Positions 1-9,666 of a DNA stretch of 64,000 nt are shown here, piece by piece. How positions within the stretch are numbered: position 1 is the first letter of the stretch; each line of letters opens with the position of its first letter. Made by a program: the position numbers and the translations under genes. Location: NCBI RefSeq assembly GCF_029360585.1, contig NZ_JAQZSJ010000006.1:1-64000 (forward strand). The letters are read 5' to 3'. Under the pieces are notes generated by a model that searched no databases, had not been told where the DNA came from, and saw only the letters and a list, made by a program, of their open reading frames with translations. Source of the stretch: Cohnella caldifontis (lineage in GTDB: Bacteria; Bacillota; Bacilli; Paenibacillales; Paenibacillaceae).

Positions 1-190
1 ACGTTATTGGGGTCAAGGCGGGCCGTACGCGGGAGAATAGCGTATATCATACGTTATTTCGCCGAAGTCGGGCCATACGCTGGCAAATAGCGTATCTCAT
101 ACGCTATTTCGCCGAAGTCGGGCCATACGCCTAGCGAATAGCGTAACTCATACGCTATTCCTGCGAAGTCGTGCCATACGAGGGTTACGA
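1..190. repeat. Tandem ~50-bp intergenic repeat, about four copies, cut by window edge
   Basis: Units begin at about 1, 51, 101 and 152 and share the blocks ACGYTATT, CGAAGTCG, GCCATACG and AATAGCGTA. The second and third copies are nearly identical; the first and last are more divergent. There is no plausible gene in this stretch and the array may extend left of the window. Each unit carries a short inverted motif (AATAGCGTAT near ATACGYTATT), so transcripts or single strands could fold. Confidence 0.8.
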
Positions 191-203
191 CTCTCCCGAG
201 CAG

Positions 204-1157
204 CTATGCGTACAGGCATTGAGCCAGCAGTTCGTAAGAGCGCATCCGCGTCGGGTAGTCAGAGATCATCGTCACGACGAGGAATTCATCCACCCCGAAC
301 TCCTCCGACAACTGTAGCAGCCGGTCCCGAACCGTACGGGGCGAGCCAGCCAAGAGTTTGCGTTCCATGCGTTCATCCGGCGATTCCCCGCCAGCCGCCT
401 CTTGCCCGAACGACTCGCCGGAAGCCCTAACCAGTCCGCGCGCTTCTTCGTCCGTTTCCGCGCAGACGATTCCGATCGCCACGACGGCTTTCGGCTCGGG
501 GCAGAGCGGCGACGGAACGAACGAGTCCCGGTAAGCGGCCAAAGCCGACGCGGCATCCGTATCGCTCATGAATTGGCCGAACACGTATCCCATCCCGTAC
601 TCCGCGGCGTATCCGGCGCTTTTGCGGTGGGTCCCGAGCAGCCAGATTTCCGGAGGCTCGGCGGGATCCGGACGGGCGGCGACCGGCTGACCCTCATACG
701 CATAATTCCCTTGCAGCAGGCGAGTCAGGTCCCTCAGCTTGTCCGGCATCCGCGCCACGTTCTCCAGGAAGTTCCCGCTCAGCGCCATGCTTGCATGCGC
801 ATTGCCGCCCGGCGCCCTGCCGATGCCCAGATCGACCCGCCCGGGATACAAGCTGGCGAGCAGGCGGAACGATTCCGCCACCTTCAGCGGCGCGTAGTGC
901 GGCAGTAGCACCGCGCCGGAGCCGATCCGAATCCGGTTCGTCACCGCCCCGACGTGTGCCAGGAACACCTCCGGCGCGGGGCAAGCCAAGTGCGGCATAT
1001 CATGATGCTCCGCCACCCAGTAACGCGAGTAACCTAGCCGCTCGGCCAACCGGGCGAGCTCCGCCCCCATGCTCAGCGCGTAGGCGTCGTCCTTGCCATC
1101 CGGAACGGGCAGCAAATCCAGCACGCCCAGTTTCAGCGGCTTTCCGCGTCCCTTCAT
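204..1157 (-). CDS. LLM-class (luciferase-like) flavin-dependent oxidoreductase
   Basis: A 317-residue protein of the bacterial luciferase-like flavin monooxygenase family. These are cytoplasmic enzymes that use reduced FMN supplied by a reductase. Family marks include LGVLDLLPV at the N terminus, YWVAEHHDMPHLACPAPE around residues 45-65, IRIGSGAVLLPHYAPLKVAE, and RVDLGIGRAPGG. The start is the ATG at 1157, preceded by GGGAGGTGCGAAG; the frame stays open further upstream without a ribosome site. It lies downstream of the sulfatase gene but behind a strong terminator, so it is probably transcribed separately. The substrate is unknown. The resemblance is to the YvbT/MsnO8-like subgroup, which is recognition by eye. 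Confidence 0.85.
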   Translation of the reverse strand: MKGRGKPLKLGVLDLLPVPDGKDDAYALSMGAELARLAERLGYSRYWVAEHHDMPHLACPAPEVFLAHVGAVTNRIRIGSGAVLLPHYAPLKVAESFRLLASLYPGRVDLGIGRAPGGNAHASMALSGNFLENVARMPDKLRDLTRLLQGNYAYEGQPVAARPDPAEPPEIWLLGTHRKSAGYAAEYGMGYVFGQFMSDTDAASALAAYRDSFVPSPLCPEPKAVVAIGIVCAETDEEARGLVRASGESFGQEAAGGESPDERMERKLLAGSPRTVRDRLLQLSEEFGVDEFLVVTMISDYPTRMRSYELLAQCLYA

Positions 1158-1249
1158 CTTCGCACCTCCCTTACCGTCCAAGCTAGCAGCCCTGCGGCGA
1201 TATTCTCCATCATGAGGAATTTCCCCGCGTTTGTCCAATCCTAGACAGA

Positions 1250-1284
1250 CGGAAAACAGACTTCGGTTTTTGGACCGAAGTCTG
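1250..1284 (-). terminator. Rho-independent terminator after the sulfatase gene
   Basis: Perfect 11-bp stem, CAGACTTCGGT paired with ACCGAAGTCTG, around a six-base loop. On the minus strand it is followed by TTTTCC. It lies 12 bases past the sulfatase stop and separates that operon from the oxidoreductase gene. Confidence 0.8.
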
Positions 1285-1295
1285 CCCGATGGAAA

Positions 1296-2789
1296 CTAGT
1301 TGACTTGAAAATCGGCGACGCCGCGCGCGAGGTTGAATTGCCGAATCCGGCTGTACGGCCTGGCCGCGAAAGGAAAGCTCCGCAGGCCGCCGTCTTCGCT
1401 TAACGCGCGTGCCAACCCCGGATGGCGCCGAGCTTCCTCCGCCGCGATGTTTCTCATGGCGGCGGCGATCGGCGGAAGCTTCCCGCTCAGTTCGCGGAGC
1501 TCATCCGGGTCATCCCCGATATGGAACAGCTGCTCGCGCCCGCCGTTCGCCATGAAAATATACTTGAAGTTCGGGTCCCGCACCATGACTTTGAACGTCG
1601 GCGTTCCGGGTTTGCCGTACCACCCGAACAGGTGCGTCCTCGGCTCCGCGGACCCGGCCTCCGCGCCCAGCACGTCGATTCCGTCGCGCGTCTCCGTCCG
1701 GCCGGCCGCGTGGGTCGCGATGGCGAACAGATCGGTAAGCGACACCAGCTCTTCCCGCCGCTCCCCCTCAGGCAAGCGGGCGGGCCAGCTGAGCAGGAAC
1801 GGAACCCGCGCCGCGGCTTCGAAGAAGCTCTCCTTCTGCCAGGCGTGGTGATCGCCCATGTGGTCCCCGTGATCGCTGAAAAAAACGATCAGCGTATTGT
1901 CGGCGTCCGGCCGGCGGTCCACGGCGTCCAGGATTTTGCCCAGGCATTCGTCGATGTACGTGATTTCCCCGTAATAGCGGGCCTTGAGCGCCCTCGCTCG
2001 CGGATCGTCGATGTCCTCGGCCCAGATCAGGTAATTCATCCAAGGAAGTTGTTCGTCCATATGGTCGACCGCGAGTTCCCCTCGCACCGGATTCGGCATC
2101 GCGTCCGGGTTATACATCCGGTTGAACGGAACCGGCGGCGCGAGCGGCGGATGGGGCCCGATAAAGGACACGAAGCCGAAATACGGGCGGTCGTCGTCCG
2201 TTTCCCCGATAAGCTCCACGGCGCGGTCCGCCGCCCAAGCCTCCACGGTGATCTCCGCCGGAAGCGGACTCGTCTGCGGCATGTAGTACATCTCGGTCCG
2301 TTCCCCGTGAAGCTGCTCGATATGGCCGTATTCCGGATGCCTCTCGGCGATGTATCGGGCGTAATCGTCGCCCCGCGCCTGTTCCTCGGTATCGTACAGC
2401 TCTTCGCTTCTCAGCTGCACCTCGTATCCCAAATCTTCGTTCCAGGGATCCGTATGGAATTTGCCCACGCCGAACGTGCGGTAACCGAGCGTCCGCATCG
2501 TCCGGGGCAGATAAGCCCCGCAGCGCTCCTCCGGATCCGCCGGCTGGCCTTCTTCCAAGTGAAGGCCGCCGTTATCGTAATAGCCGGTGTTGTACGGCTC
2601 CCGTCCGGTCCGGATCGTGTAGCGGGCGGGCATGCACACCGGGCAGGAAGAATAAGCCTTGGTATACGTAAGCCCGCGCCGGGCAAGCCGATCCATGTTC
2701 GGGGTTCTGACGACCCCGTTGCCGTAGGCGCCGATGGCGTCCGCCCGAAGCTGATCGCACATGATGAGCAGGATGTTCGGTTGCTTCAT
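1296..2789 (-). CDS. Sulfatase (alkaline phosphatase superfamily)
   Basis: A 497-residue sulfatase that would hydrolyse sulfate esters. The N terminus PNILLIMCDQLR carries the metal-binding aspartate. The formylglycine motif C-x-P-x-R is present as CMPAR at residues 52-56, so Cys52 is the residue expected to be oxidised. FFSDHGDHMGDH later supplies further metal ligands. No signal peptide is visible, suggesting it acts in the cytoplasm on imported oligosaccharides. The start is the ATG at 2789 after GGGGAGCC; an upstream in-frame extension lacks a ribosome site. It lies 23 bp after the binding-protein gene as the last gene of the importer operon, which implies that the imported glycan is sulfated. 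No anaerobic sulfatase-maturating enzyme is in the window. Confidence 0.9.
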   Translation of the reverse strand: MKQPNILLIMCDQLRADAIGAYGNGVVRTPNMDRLARRGLTYTKAYSSCPVCMPARYTIRTGREPYNTGYYDNGGLHLEEGQPADPEERCGAYLPRTMRTLGYRTFGVGKFHTDPWNEDLGYEVQLRSEELYDTEEQARGDDYARYIAERHPEYGHIEQLHGERTEMYYMPQTSPLPAEITVEAWAADRAVELIGETDDDRPYFGFVSFIGPHPPLAPPVPFNRMYNPDAMPNPVRGELAVDHMDEQLPWMNYLIWAEDIDDPRARALKARYYGEITYIDECLGKILDAVDRRPDADNTLIVFFSDHGDHMGDHHAWQKESFFEAAARVPFLLSWPARLPEGERREELVSLTDLFAIATHAAGRTETRDGIDVLGAEAGSAEPRTHLFGWYGKPGTPTFKVMVRDPNFKYIFMANGGREQLFHIGDDPDELRELSGKLPPIAAAMRNIAAEEARRHPGLARALSEDGGLRSFPFAARPYSRIRQFNLARGVADFQVN

Positions 2790-2812
2790 TGGATTAGGCT
2801 CCCCGGTCCGGC

Positions 2813-4297
2813 TTACTTCTTCATGCCGTAATTGTTGGCTTCGGACCAGTCGTTCGTTTTCTTCGCCTGATCCATGCCCTTGTACCACTCCGCGTTCCAT
2901 TCGGTCCCCAGTTTGTTCGAGTCGACCGATCCGCCGAGATACAGCTGCATCGACTTGACGATGAAATCGGAAAATTCCTTGATCGTGGCCGGCCCGGTAT
3001 AGTTGGCGCGGCGGATATCCTCGTTCTGCATCACGAAACCTTTGAGCTTATCCGGCAGGTTGGCGTTCGTGATCGTCGGCAGGTACCCGAGCGCGTCGCC
3101 CAGCTTGCCTTCGATTTCCGGCGAGGTCATGTACTGGATGAAATCGACCGCCGCAGCCAGCTGGGCATCCTTCGCGGACGTGGAAATCGCCCACGACTCG
3201 TTGGCCGCTCCGCCCAGCATGACGGATTTCTCCATGGCTTCCGGGAACTGCGCCTTCGTGATGTACGGGATCGGGAAACCTCCGTATTCGAAGTTCCGGC
3301 CTTCCATGTCGTCGACCATGGACAGGTTGGCGGAGTTGAAGATCAGCATGCCGGCCTGTCCCGTCAGCCACAGCTGCTGCGCGGTTTTCACGTCGATGCC
3401 GTTGAAGTCGGAGTTCCAGTATTGGGAGAAATCCTTGAACAGCTCCATGCCGTCTTTAAACGGATATTTCGTGAAATCGATCAATCCTTGGTCGGTCGCG
3501 CGCGCCAGCTCGTTCTTCACGACCATGTTGTCGCCGTCCGTATCCATTTTCTTGCGGAGCTGCTCGTCAAGCTGACCGAAGATGGACGTCAGGAACCAGC
3601 TGATATGGTCGTTGGATTGCCCGGACATGGCCATCGGCGTAATGCCCGCGGCTTTCAGCTTCTTGCATGCCTCGATGAATTCCGGCCACGTCTTCGGCGG
3701 CTCGGAGATCCCGGCTTTGGCGAACAAATCTTTGTTATAGAGAATCCGGATCATGGCCGTGAAAGAGGGCGCCGAATTCACGATGCCGTTGGCCGGGTTG
3801 ATGCTGTCCTTGTAGAAGCTCGGGATGAACGTATCCTTCCAGGGCTTGCCCGGGTTATAAGGAGACTCCTTCTCCAAGTAAGGCGTCAAGTCGTACACCT
3901 GGTTCTTGGCGAAATCCTCCCATACCCACGCCATCCGCGTGAGGACGACTTCCGGCATGCTGTTGGCCGCCTGCTGCGTGACCATCCAGGTGCGATAGTT
4001 GCTGTCCGGTACGAAAACGAACTCCACGTCCGTGCCGGTTTTGGCTTTATAATCCGCGAAGATCTGCTTGTGAACCGCTTCGACTTTCTGGGCGGTCGCG
4101 AAATCGGCCCCCCAGTAAGCGACCCTGAGTTTCGTCCCTTTCCCCGACGGCTGGGACGCGGCGTTCGAAGCGGGCGCCCCGGACGAAGAAGACTTGGAAT
4201 CTCCGCCGTCCGAATTTCCCCCGCCGCCGCAGGCCGACAGCACCGATAACACCAAGAAGACGGAGAGTAGAAGGAAGAAGATTTTCGTTTTGCGCAT
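2813..4297 (-). CDS. Sugar ABC transporter substrate-binding lipoprotein
   Basis: A 494-residue extracellular binding protein (CUT1 family, cluster B). It has a lipoprotein signal: MRKTKIFFLLL followed by the lipobox LSAC at about residues 20-23, then a Gly/Ser-rich linker. The mature part starts with KLRVAYWGADF, typical of family-1 binding proteins. The ATG at 4297 follows GGGAGGG. It is the third gene of a permease-permease-binding protein-sulfatase operon driven from about 6190. It should deliver an oligosaccharide to the two permeases. The ATPase is not encoded here, as is common for CUT1 systems that share an MsmX-type ATPase. Ligand unknown; a sulfated glycan fragment is inferred from the sulfatase. 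Confidence 0.9.
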   Translation of the reverse strand: MRKTKIFFLLLSVFLVLSVLSACGGGGNSDGGDSKSSSSGAPASNAASQPSGKGTKLRVAYWGADFATAQKVEAVHKQIFADYKAKTGTDVEFVFVPDSNYRTWMVTQQAANSMPEVVLTRMAWVWEDFAKNQVYDLTPYLEKESPYNPGKPWKDTFIPSFYKDSINPANGIVNSAPSFTAMIRILYNKDLFAKAGISEPPKTWPEFIEACKKLKAAGITPMAMSGQSNDHISWFLTSIFGQLDEQLRKKMDTDGDNMVVKNELARATDQGLIDFTKYPFKDGMELFKDFSQYWNSDFNGIDVKTAQQLWLTGQAGMLIFNSANLSMVDDMEGRNFEYGGFPIPYITKAQFPEAMEKSVMLGGAANESWAISTSAKDAQLAAAVDFIQYMTSPEIEGKLGDALGYLPTITNANLPDKLKGFVMQNEDIRRANYTGPATIKEFSDFIVKSMQLYLGGSVDSNKLGTEWNAEWYKGMDQAKKTNDWSEANNYGMKK

Positions 4298-4397
4298 TTC
4301 GTGAAACCCTCCCTGTGCGTATTTTCGAAAGTTTACATTTATATAAGCCCGGGACGGAGGACGTCACACCGTCCGGGTTATATACGGAACCGGCGGA

Positions 4398-5210
4398 TCA
4401 GCCCTTGACCGCGCCCTGCGTAAGTCCGGAGACGAAAGGCTTCGTCGCCGCGAAGAACAGGATGAGCAGCGGAACCGCGGCGATGATGTAGCCGGCCAGC
4501 TTCACGCCGTCTCCTCCGTTAATGCTGCCCATGATCGTCGTGATCGCGATAATGACCGGCTTCACTTTGTCTCCGGTCGTCACCACCAGAGACCAGACGA
4601 AGTTATTCCAAATCTGCAAGCCCGACATGATCGCCACCGTCGCCAGGATCGGCTTCGACAGGGGGAGAACGATCCCCGCGAAAATGCGGAAATCTTTGGC
4701 GCCTTCCATCTCCGCGGCCTCGTACAGGCTTTTGGAGATGCCTTCGAAGAAGGTCCTCATGAGCATGACGCCCATCGCCGTGTAACTGGCCGCCGGAGGA
4801 AGCGCCTGGCCGATGATCGTGTTGTACATCCCCATGTTTTTGATGTTGATGAACTGGGGCACGAGAATGACGAAGCCCGGTATCATGAGCAGCATCACGA
4901 TCACGCCGTAGAAAAAATTTTTGAACGGATACGCGTGGCGCGCGAAGGAATACGCGGCGGTGGACGAAGCAAGCAGCGTGACCAGCACGCCGATTCCCGT
5001 GACGATGACGGAATTCGCGATCGGCTTCGAGATTTGCCCGAAAGCCACCGCGTAATTGTCGAAGTGGAACGGCGCCGAGAAAAACCAAGGGTTGCGGAAA
5101 AGCTGCATCTGGTATTTGAACGAGCCGGCCAGCATCACGAAAAACGGATACATGGCCACGGCGAAAATCAGAAGGGCGGCGACGTTGATCCCGATGTTCC
5201 CTTTTTTCAT
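4398..5210 (-). CDS. Carbohydrate ABC transporter permease, MalG type
   Basis: A 270-residue integral membrane protein with about six hydrophobic segments. The cytoplasmic EAA loop reads YEAAEMEGAKDFRIF, followed by the family-typical IVLPLSKPIL; this loop contacts the ATPase. The C terminus GLTQGAVKG is characteristic of CUT1 second permeases. It begins 10 bases after the stop of the first permease, so the two are co-transcribed and probably form the heterodimeric channel. Confidence 0.93.
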   Translation of the reverse strand: MKKGNIGINVAALLIFAVAMYPFFVMLAGSFKYQMQLFRNPWFFSAPFHFDNYAVAFGQISKPIANSVIVTGIGVLVTLLASSTAAYSFARHAYPFKNFFYGVIVMLLMIPGFVILVPQFINIKNMGMYNTIIGQALPPAASYTAMGVMLMRTFFEGISKSLYEAAEMEGAKDFRIFAGIVLPLSKPILATVAIMSGLQIWNNFVWSLVVTTGDKVKPVIIAITTIMGSINGGDGVKLAGYIIAAVPLLILFFAATKPFVSGLTQGAVKG

Positions 5211-5220
5211 GCTCCGCCTC

Positions 5221-6150
5221 CTAATCCAGCGTTTCCGCGTTTTTGACGAGCTTCTGAACGACGACGGTCAAGACGATCAGGACGGCGAACATGACGACGC
5301 CGATAGCCGAGGCATAGCCGAAACGCGAATAATTGAAGGCCTGGTCGTAGATGTGCAGGGACGGCGTGATGGTGGAGATGCCCGGTCCCCCGTTCGTCAA
5401 GACGAAGGGAGCTTCGAATACTTGGAAGGCGGAAATGAGCGAATACATCAGCACGAGACGCACCTGGTTCGCGATCAGCGGAAGCTCGAGCGAGAAGAAC
5501 CTGCGGATGGGTCCCGCCCCCTCCAAATCGGCCACTTCGTACAAATCCTCGGAAATGCTTTGGAGTCCCGCCAGGTAGAGCAAAAACGGCAGTCCCGCCA
5601 CCCAAGGAAATCCGACGAACACGATCGCCCACAGCGCGGTGGCCGGATCGCCCAGCCACGAGTGCTTGAGGGCGGCCAGTCCCGTATGGGCAAGCAGCTG
5701 GTTGATCAGGCCGAAGTCCCCCGAATACATCCAGCGCCAAAGCAGGATGAGCACCATCATCGGCACGACCAGCGGAACGATGAAGCCGAGCTTCAGGAAG
5801 TTCTGCAGCCGCCGGTTCTTGACCCGGAAAACGAGCCAGGCGACCAGCATCGGCAGCGTCAGGTTGATGGCCAAAGTGGCCGCGGCGATCTTGAAGACGT
5901 TGGCGAAAGCGACCCGGATTTTCTCGTCGGTCAGCATTTCCTTGTAGTTGCCGAGGCCGATAAAGTGATTGACGTTGACGCCGTTCCAGTCGAATAGCGA
6001 CTCCGCGAAGGCGGTGAAAAATGGGTAATATTTGATCGACCCCAGGAGCAGCAATGCGGGAAGCAGGAACAGGTAAGCCGTCCGGTGCTTCCAGATGCGC
6101 CGCGGGAGTCCTGTGCCGCGGGACGTTGTGCTGTATGCGTTTCCGCTCAT
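5221..6150 (-). CDS. Carbohydrate ABC transporter permease, MalF type
   Basis: A 309-residue membrane permease. It has a positively charged N terminus, a first membrane helix LFLLPALLLLGSIKYYPFF, and an EAA loop YEVADLEGAGPIRRF. The ATG at 6150 is preferred because AGAAGGGGG lies 11 bases upstream. A TTG nine bases earlier would leave almost no spacing. It is the first gene of the importer operon and sits about 36 bases downstream of the predicted transcription start, opposite the 5-prime end of nothing else, with the kinase gene ending just upstream. Confidence 0.92.
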   Translation of the reverse strand: MSGNAYSTTSRGTGLPRRIWKHRTAYLFLLPALLLLGSIKYYPFFTAFAESLFDWNGVNVNHFIGLGNYKEMLTDEKIRVAFANVFKIAAATLAINLTLPMLVAWLVFRVKNRRLQNFLKLGFIVPLVVPMMVLILLWRWMYSGDFGLINQLLAHTGLAALKHSWLGDPATALWAIVFVGFPWVAGLPFLLYLAGLQSISEDLYEVADLEGAGPIRRFFSLELPLIANQVRLVLMYSLISAFQVFEAPFVLTNGGPGISTITPSLHIYDQAFNYSRFGYASAIGVVMFAVLIVLTVVVQKLVKNAETLD

Positions 6151-6192
6151 GAAAAGCAATTCCCCCTTCTATCCCGAAGCTTGGATGGCTTC

Positions 6193-6221
6193 ATTATAGA
6201 AGGGGGGGGCAGCGCGGACAA
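6193..6221 (-). promoter_or_regulatory. SigA-type promoter of the sulfatase/importer operon
   Basis: On the minus strand a perfect -10 TATAAT (6193-6198) lies 17 bp downstream of TTGTCC (6216-6221), a 4/6 match to the -35 consensus. Transcription would start near 6186, ahead of the first permease. The kinase/regulator genes end just upstream and would be expected to act here through the AraC-type regulator. Confidence 0.7.
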
Positions 6222-6253
6222 TGCGACAGACTTATGCCGTTATGTGCAAATTT

Positions 6254-8080
6254 TTACGCCAGTTGAGCCGGGATCCTCACCGTTACCGTCGTGCCTTCGT
6301 CCAAGGAGCCTTCCAGCGAAATGCCGTAAGCTTCCCCGTAATAGAACCGGATCCGGTCGTGCACGTTCTTGATGCCGACCTTGCCCGAACCTCCTTCGTT
6401 CTGCTCCTGCGGCACGGGATCGGCCAGTCTCTTCCGGATCGCCGCCAGCTGTTCCTCGGTCATGCCCGTGCCGTTATCCCGAATCCGGAAAATCAGATCT
6501 TCCTTCTCCTTCCGGGCGTCGATCCGAAGCTCTCCCCGCCCGCGCTTGGTCTCGATGCCGTGGAACACCGCGTTTTCCACGATCGGCTGGAACACCAGCT
6601 TGATCATTTTGTAATACAGCAGCTCGTCCGGAATGTCGATATGGACCGACAGCTTGTCCTCGAAACGGATGGAGACGATATCCAGGTAATTGCGGATGTG
6701 GCGGATTTCGTCGAAGACGAAAACTTTCAACCCGCCCGCCTTCGTGCTGTACCGGAACATGTCCGACAGCGCCCGGGCGATATCGCTCACTTTGGTTACG
6801 CCTTCCACGGCCGCGATGCTGTTGATCGTCTCCAGCGTGTTGTACAGGAAATGCGGGTTGATCTGCGCCTGCAGCGCGGTCAGCTTCGCTTCCCGTTCAT
6901 GGAGTTCGGCTTGGTAGACCTGCTCGATCAAATATTTGATGCGCGCGATCATTTCGTTGAAATAACGCCCCAGTTCGCCGATTTCGTCCTGGGAGAGCCG
7001 GCCGGCCTGCACGCCCATGTAGCCTTGGCTGACCTTGACCATCGCGTTTTTGAGCCGTTTGATCGGCGTGACGAGTCCGACCGACAGCATCTGCGCCGCC
7101 AAGATGGCAAGGACGAAGCTGACGAGCAAGAAAAGCAGCGTATACATGCGCATTTTCCAACCGTCCGACAGCAGCTTCGCCAGGTCGTTTTTGGAATAAA
7201 TGTCCCAGGGGGCCGCGTTCAGGGACGTGGAAGTCACCAAGTACCTGCGTCCGTTCTCGCGGATCACTTTGTAGCCCGATTCCCGGTCCTTCGCCGTGAG
7301 CTTCAAGTTCTCCGTGACCGGCATGCCGATCCGGCCGGAACCGGTGTCGTACACGATCCGGCCTTGGCGGTCGGCGATCAGCAGCGAGTCCAGCGCGTCC
7401 AGCTCCATCGGATCGAGGAACTTCAGCACCTCCTGCAAATCGAAATGCAGCATGATGTATCCGAGCACCGTTTGGGGCCGATCCAAATCCGTGACTTTCC
7501 GCACGTACGTCAAAGAAAAGTCCAACGCGTCCGTGTTCCGGTCCGCGACCAGGCTCCGCGGTAGCCATGGCTGGGTGAGGTACGGGCCCATGAGCGCGTC
7601 GCTGGTTTCCCCGGCTCGCAGCGAGGCGAACCAGGGCTCCGCTTCGAAGCGGTAACCCGGAACCACGGTTAATTTATTCTCGTAGAATACGCGGCCGGAC
7701 TCGTCCAGCAGGGTGACGGACCGGATGACCCCGCGGAAGTTGTAGAACTCCTCCTGCCTCAGGAACAGCTCGTTCATGCTCAATTCGTTGCGAACTTTCT
7801 GGAAGACGCCGGCGGTCATGCTGTCCTTCCACAACGCCTGGAAATTGTCCTGGTAAACGGTATACGAAAACTGCTCGATCTGGGACAGGAATTGGTCCAT
7901 GTCCGTCGTGAAGGTCCGGATCAGCTTGGCGTTGTATTCCGCCGTCCGGTTTTCCACGACGCCGGAATACCAGGCGTAGGAGACCCACCCCAGCAGGATG
8001 AGGGGGATCAGGCTGACCGCCATGAAACTCAGCAGCATTTTCGCCTGAATGCTCTTCTTGAAAAAAAGAAGGCTTCTCAT
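6254..8080 (-). CDS. Membrane sensor histidine kinase, LytS/YesM type
   Basis: A 608-residue kinase. Order: a membrane helix at about residues 14-40, a roughly 250-residue extracellular sensing region (dCache-like), a second helix around 315-340, and a HAMP segment (PIKRLKNAMVKVSQG). The His_kinase box follows, with QINPHFLYNTLE holding the phospho-accepting histidine near residue 408, and then the ATPase domain (QPIVENAVFHG, RDNGTGM, VGIKNVHDR). The ATG at 8080 overlaps the regulator stop as ATGA, indicating translational coupling. It should sense the glycan transported by the adjacent importer, directly or via its binding protein, and phosphorylate the upstream-encoded regulator. Confidence 0.93.
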   Translation of the reverse strand: MRSLLFFKKSIQAKMLLSFMAVSLIPLILLGWVSYAWYSGVVENRTAEYNAKLIRTFTTDMDQFLSQIEQFSYTVYQDNFQALWKDSMTAGVFQKVRNELSMNELFLRQEEFYNFRGVIRSVTLLDESGRVFYENKLTVVPGYRFEAEPWFASLRAGETSDALMGPYLTQPWLPRSLVADRNTDALDFSLTYVRKVTDLDRPQTVLGYIMLHFDLQEVLKFLDPMELDALDSLLIADRQGRIVYDTGSGRIGMPVTENLKLTAKDRESGYKVIRENGRRYLVTSTSLNAAPWDIYSKNDLAKLLSDGWKMRMYTLLFLLVSFVLAILAAQMLSVGLVTPIKRLKNAMVKVSQGYMGVQAGRLSQDEIGELGRYFNEMIARIKYLIEQVYQAELHEREAKLTALQAQINPHFLYNTLETINSIAAVEGVTKVSDIARALSDMFRYSTKAGGLKVFVFDEIRHIRNYLDIVSIRFEDKLSVHIDIPDELLYYKMIKLVFQPIVENAVFHGIETKRGRGELRIDARKEKEDLIFRIRDNGTGMTEEQLAAIRKRLADPVPQEQNEGGSGKVGIKNVHDRIRFYYGEAYGISLEGSLDEGTTVTVRIPAQLA

Positions 8081-9666
8081 CGCGGCTCCTCGCGATCCGG
8101 CGGAAAGTCGCCGGAGCGGCTCTGCCGGTATTCCGTGGGCATCAGTCCCGTTTGCTTCTTGAACAGCTTGCTGAAGTACCGGCTGTCGGCGTATCCGACC
8201 CGCTCGCCGATTTGCCCGACTTTGAGCGCGGAGTGCTCCAGCAGTTCTTTGGCATGCTCCATCCGGATGCGCGTCAGGAATTCCAGGAAGTTCTCGCCGA
8301 TGACTTCCTTGAACATGCTGCTGAAATAGGTGGACGTGATAAAGAACCGGGTCGAGACGGAATTCAGGCTGATTTCTTCGGCGTAATGCTCGCGGATATA
8401 GTCGGCCGCCGCCAGGATGTTCCGTTGGACGTCCCGTTGCCCGGCGGTTTCCCGGACCGCGTGGATTTCGCGCAAATAGCCGAGCAGCCAGTCCGTAAGC
8501 CGCCGGAGATCCTCGTATCGGTCCAGGCGCAGGCAGAAATCGAAACCTTTTTGGACGAGGTCTTCGTGAAAGGACGGCTTTGCCAGCAAGGTTTTCACGA
8601 TCTCCGTGACGATGCCGAGATAAAAGCTGCGGACGTGCTTCATGGTCGCCCCTTCGACGCCGCGGTAATACGCACCGATCTCTTGGGCGGCCGCTTCCAT
8701 CCCCGGCAAGTCGCCCAGCGCCATGAGATCGGCCAGTTTCTTCTGCAAATGCAAGGGGTATGGAGTACCGGGGGGTTCTTCCTCCGCAGGAGAGTAGGAC
8801 ATGACTTCGATCTCGGATTGGAACGGATGCCGTTCCGCCGTCTCCCAGGCTTCCCTGCAAGACCGGGACAGCTTGTCGCATTCCCCGATCCGGACGGCGT
8901 CGCCGACGGAAACGCGTACGCCGCCGACGTTCATCCGTTTCAGCGCCAAGAGCAGCCGGCTCAAATCGCCGGCGGTCTCGCGTCTTCCGTCGCAAAGCAC
9001 GACCGCGGCGATCCGCCGGCTTCCCCGCTCCCAGAGGATCAGGCGTTTGCCTTCCGGCGTCCAGGACGCTTCCGCCCGCTCCAGCAGATGGGCCATCGTC
9101 TCGGCGTCGTATTGGGAATCGTCGTAGTGAAAGATGGCGCAAGCCAAATATTCCGCGGCCATATTCTGCAGCTGCAGCGTATCGCGGAAAGCCTGGGCTC
9201 CGGAAGCGCCGGCGCGGCCCAGGCATAAATCGCCGGCCAGCTTCTCCAGATAGCCGGGCAATTGCCCGGCTAGCAGCTCCTCCTTCTTCTCCGACCGGAG
9301 ACGGTCGACCGCTTTCCCGAGCGCGCCGTTCAATTCCGCGGGGTTAATCGGCTTGAGAATGTAGCTGACCGCATCCAGCTGGATGGCCGATTTGACGTAT
9401 TCGAATTCGCTGTATCCGCTGATCATCAGCACTTTCAGGCGCGGAGACCGCTCCAGCATCCGTGCCGCCAGCTGCAGTCCGTCGATGCCCGGCATCCGTA
9501 CGTCCGTGATCAGGATATCCGGCATGCGCGTTTCGGCAAGCTCAAGCGCTTCCCAGCCGTCGACGGCTTCCGCGTCGCACGCCAGTCCGAGCCGGTCCCA
9601 CTCGATCATCGCTTTCAAGCCTTTGCGGATCCACGATTCGTCGTCCGCGATCATCACTTTGAGCAT
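8077..9666 (-). CDS. Response regulator with AraC-type DNA-binding domain (YesN type)
   Basis: A 529-residue regulator. An N-terminal receiver has acidic pocket residues in MIADDE and the phospho-acceptor Asp55 in ILITDVRMPG. A long middle region follows, and two C-terminal helix-turn-helix motifs of the AraC family (SLNSVSTRFFITSTYF and VGQIGERVGYADSRYFSKLF). The ATG at 9666 lies inside the end of the preceding AraC gene (13-bp overlap) after GGGAGG. It is co-transcribed with that gene and with the kinase. Expected to activate the importer/sulfatase operon at the promoter near 6200. Confidence 0.93.
   Translation of the reverse strand: MLKVMIADDESWIRKGLKAMIEWDRLGLACDAEAVDGWEALELAETRMPDILITDVRMPGIDGLQLAARMLERSPRLKVLMISGYSEFEYVKSAIQLDAVSYILKPINPAELNGALGKAVDRLRSEKKEELLAGQLPGYLEKLAGDLCLGRAGASGAQAFRDTLQLQNMAAEYLACAIFHYDDSQYDAETMAHLLERAEASWTPEGKRLILWERGSRRIAAVVLCDGRRETAGDLSRLLLALKRMNVGGVRVSVGDAVRIGECDKLSRSCREAWETAERHPFQSEIEVMSYSPAEEEPPGTPYPLHLQKKLADLMALGDLPGMEAAAQEIGAYYRGVEGATMKHVRSFYLGIVTEIVKTLLAKPSFHEDLVQKGFDFCLRLDRYEDLRRLTDWLLGYLREIHAVRETAGQRDVQRNILAAADYIREHYAEEISLNSVSTRFFITSTYFSSMFKEVIGENFLEFLTRIRMEHAKELLEHSALKVGQIGERVGYADSRYFSKLFKKQTGLMPTEYRQSRSGDFPPDREEPR

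Noticed and set aside
6254..9226. Single 990-residue kinase frame
   Set aside because: The N-terminal 380 residues are the out-of-frame reading of the response regulator; the kinase proper starts at 8080 with an ATGA overlap.
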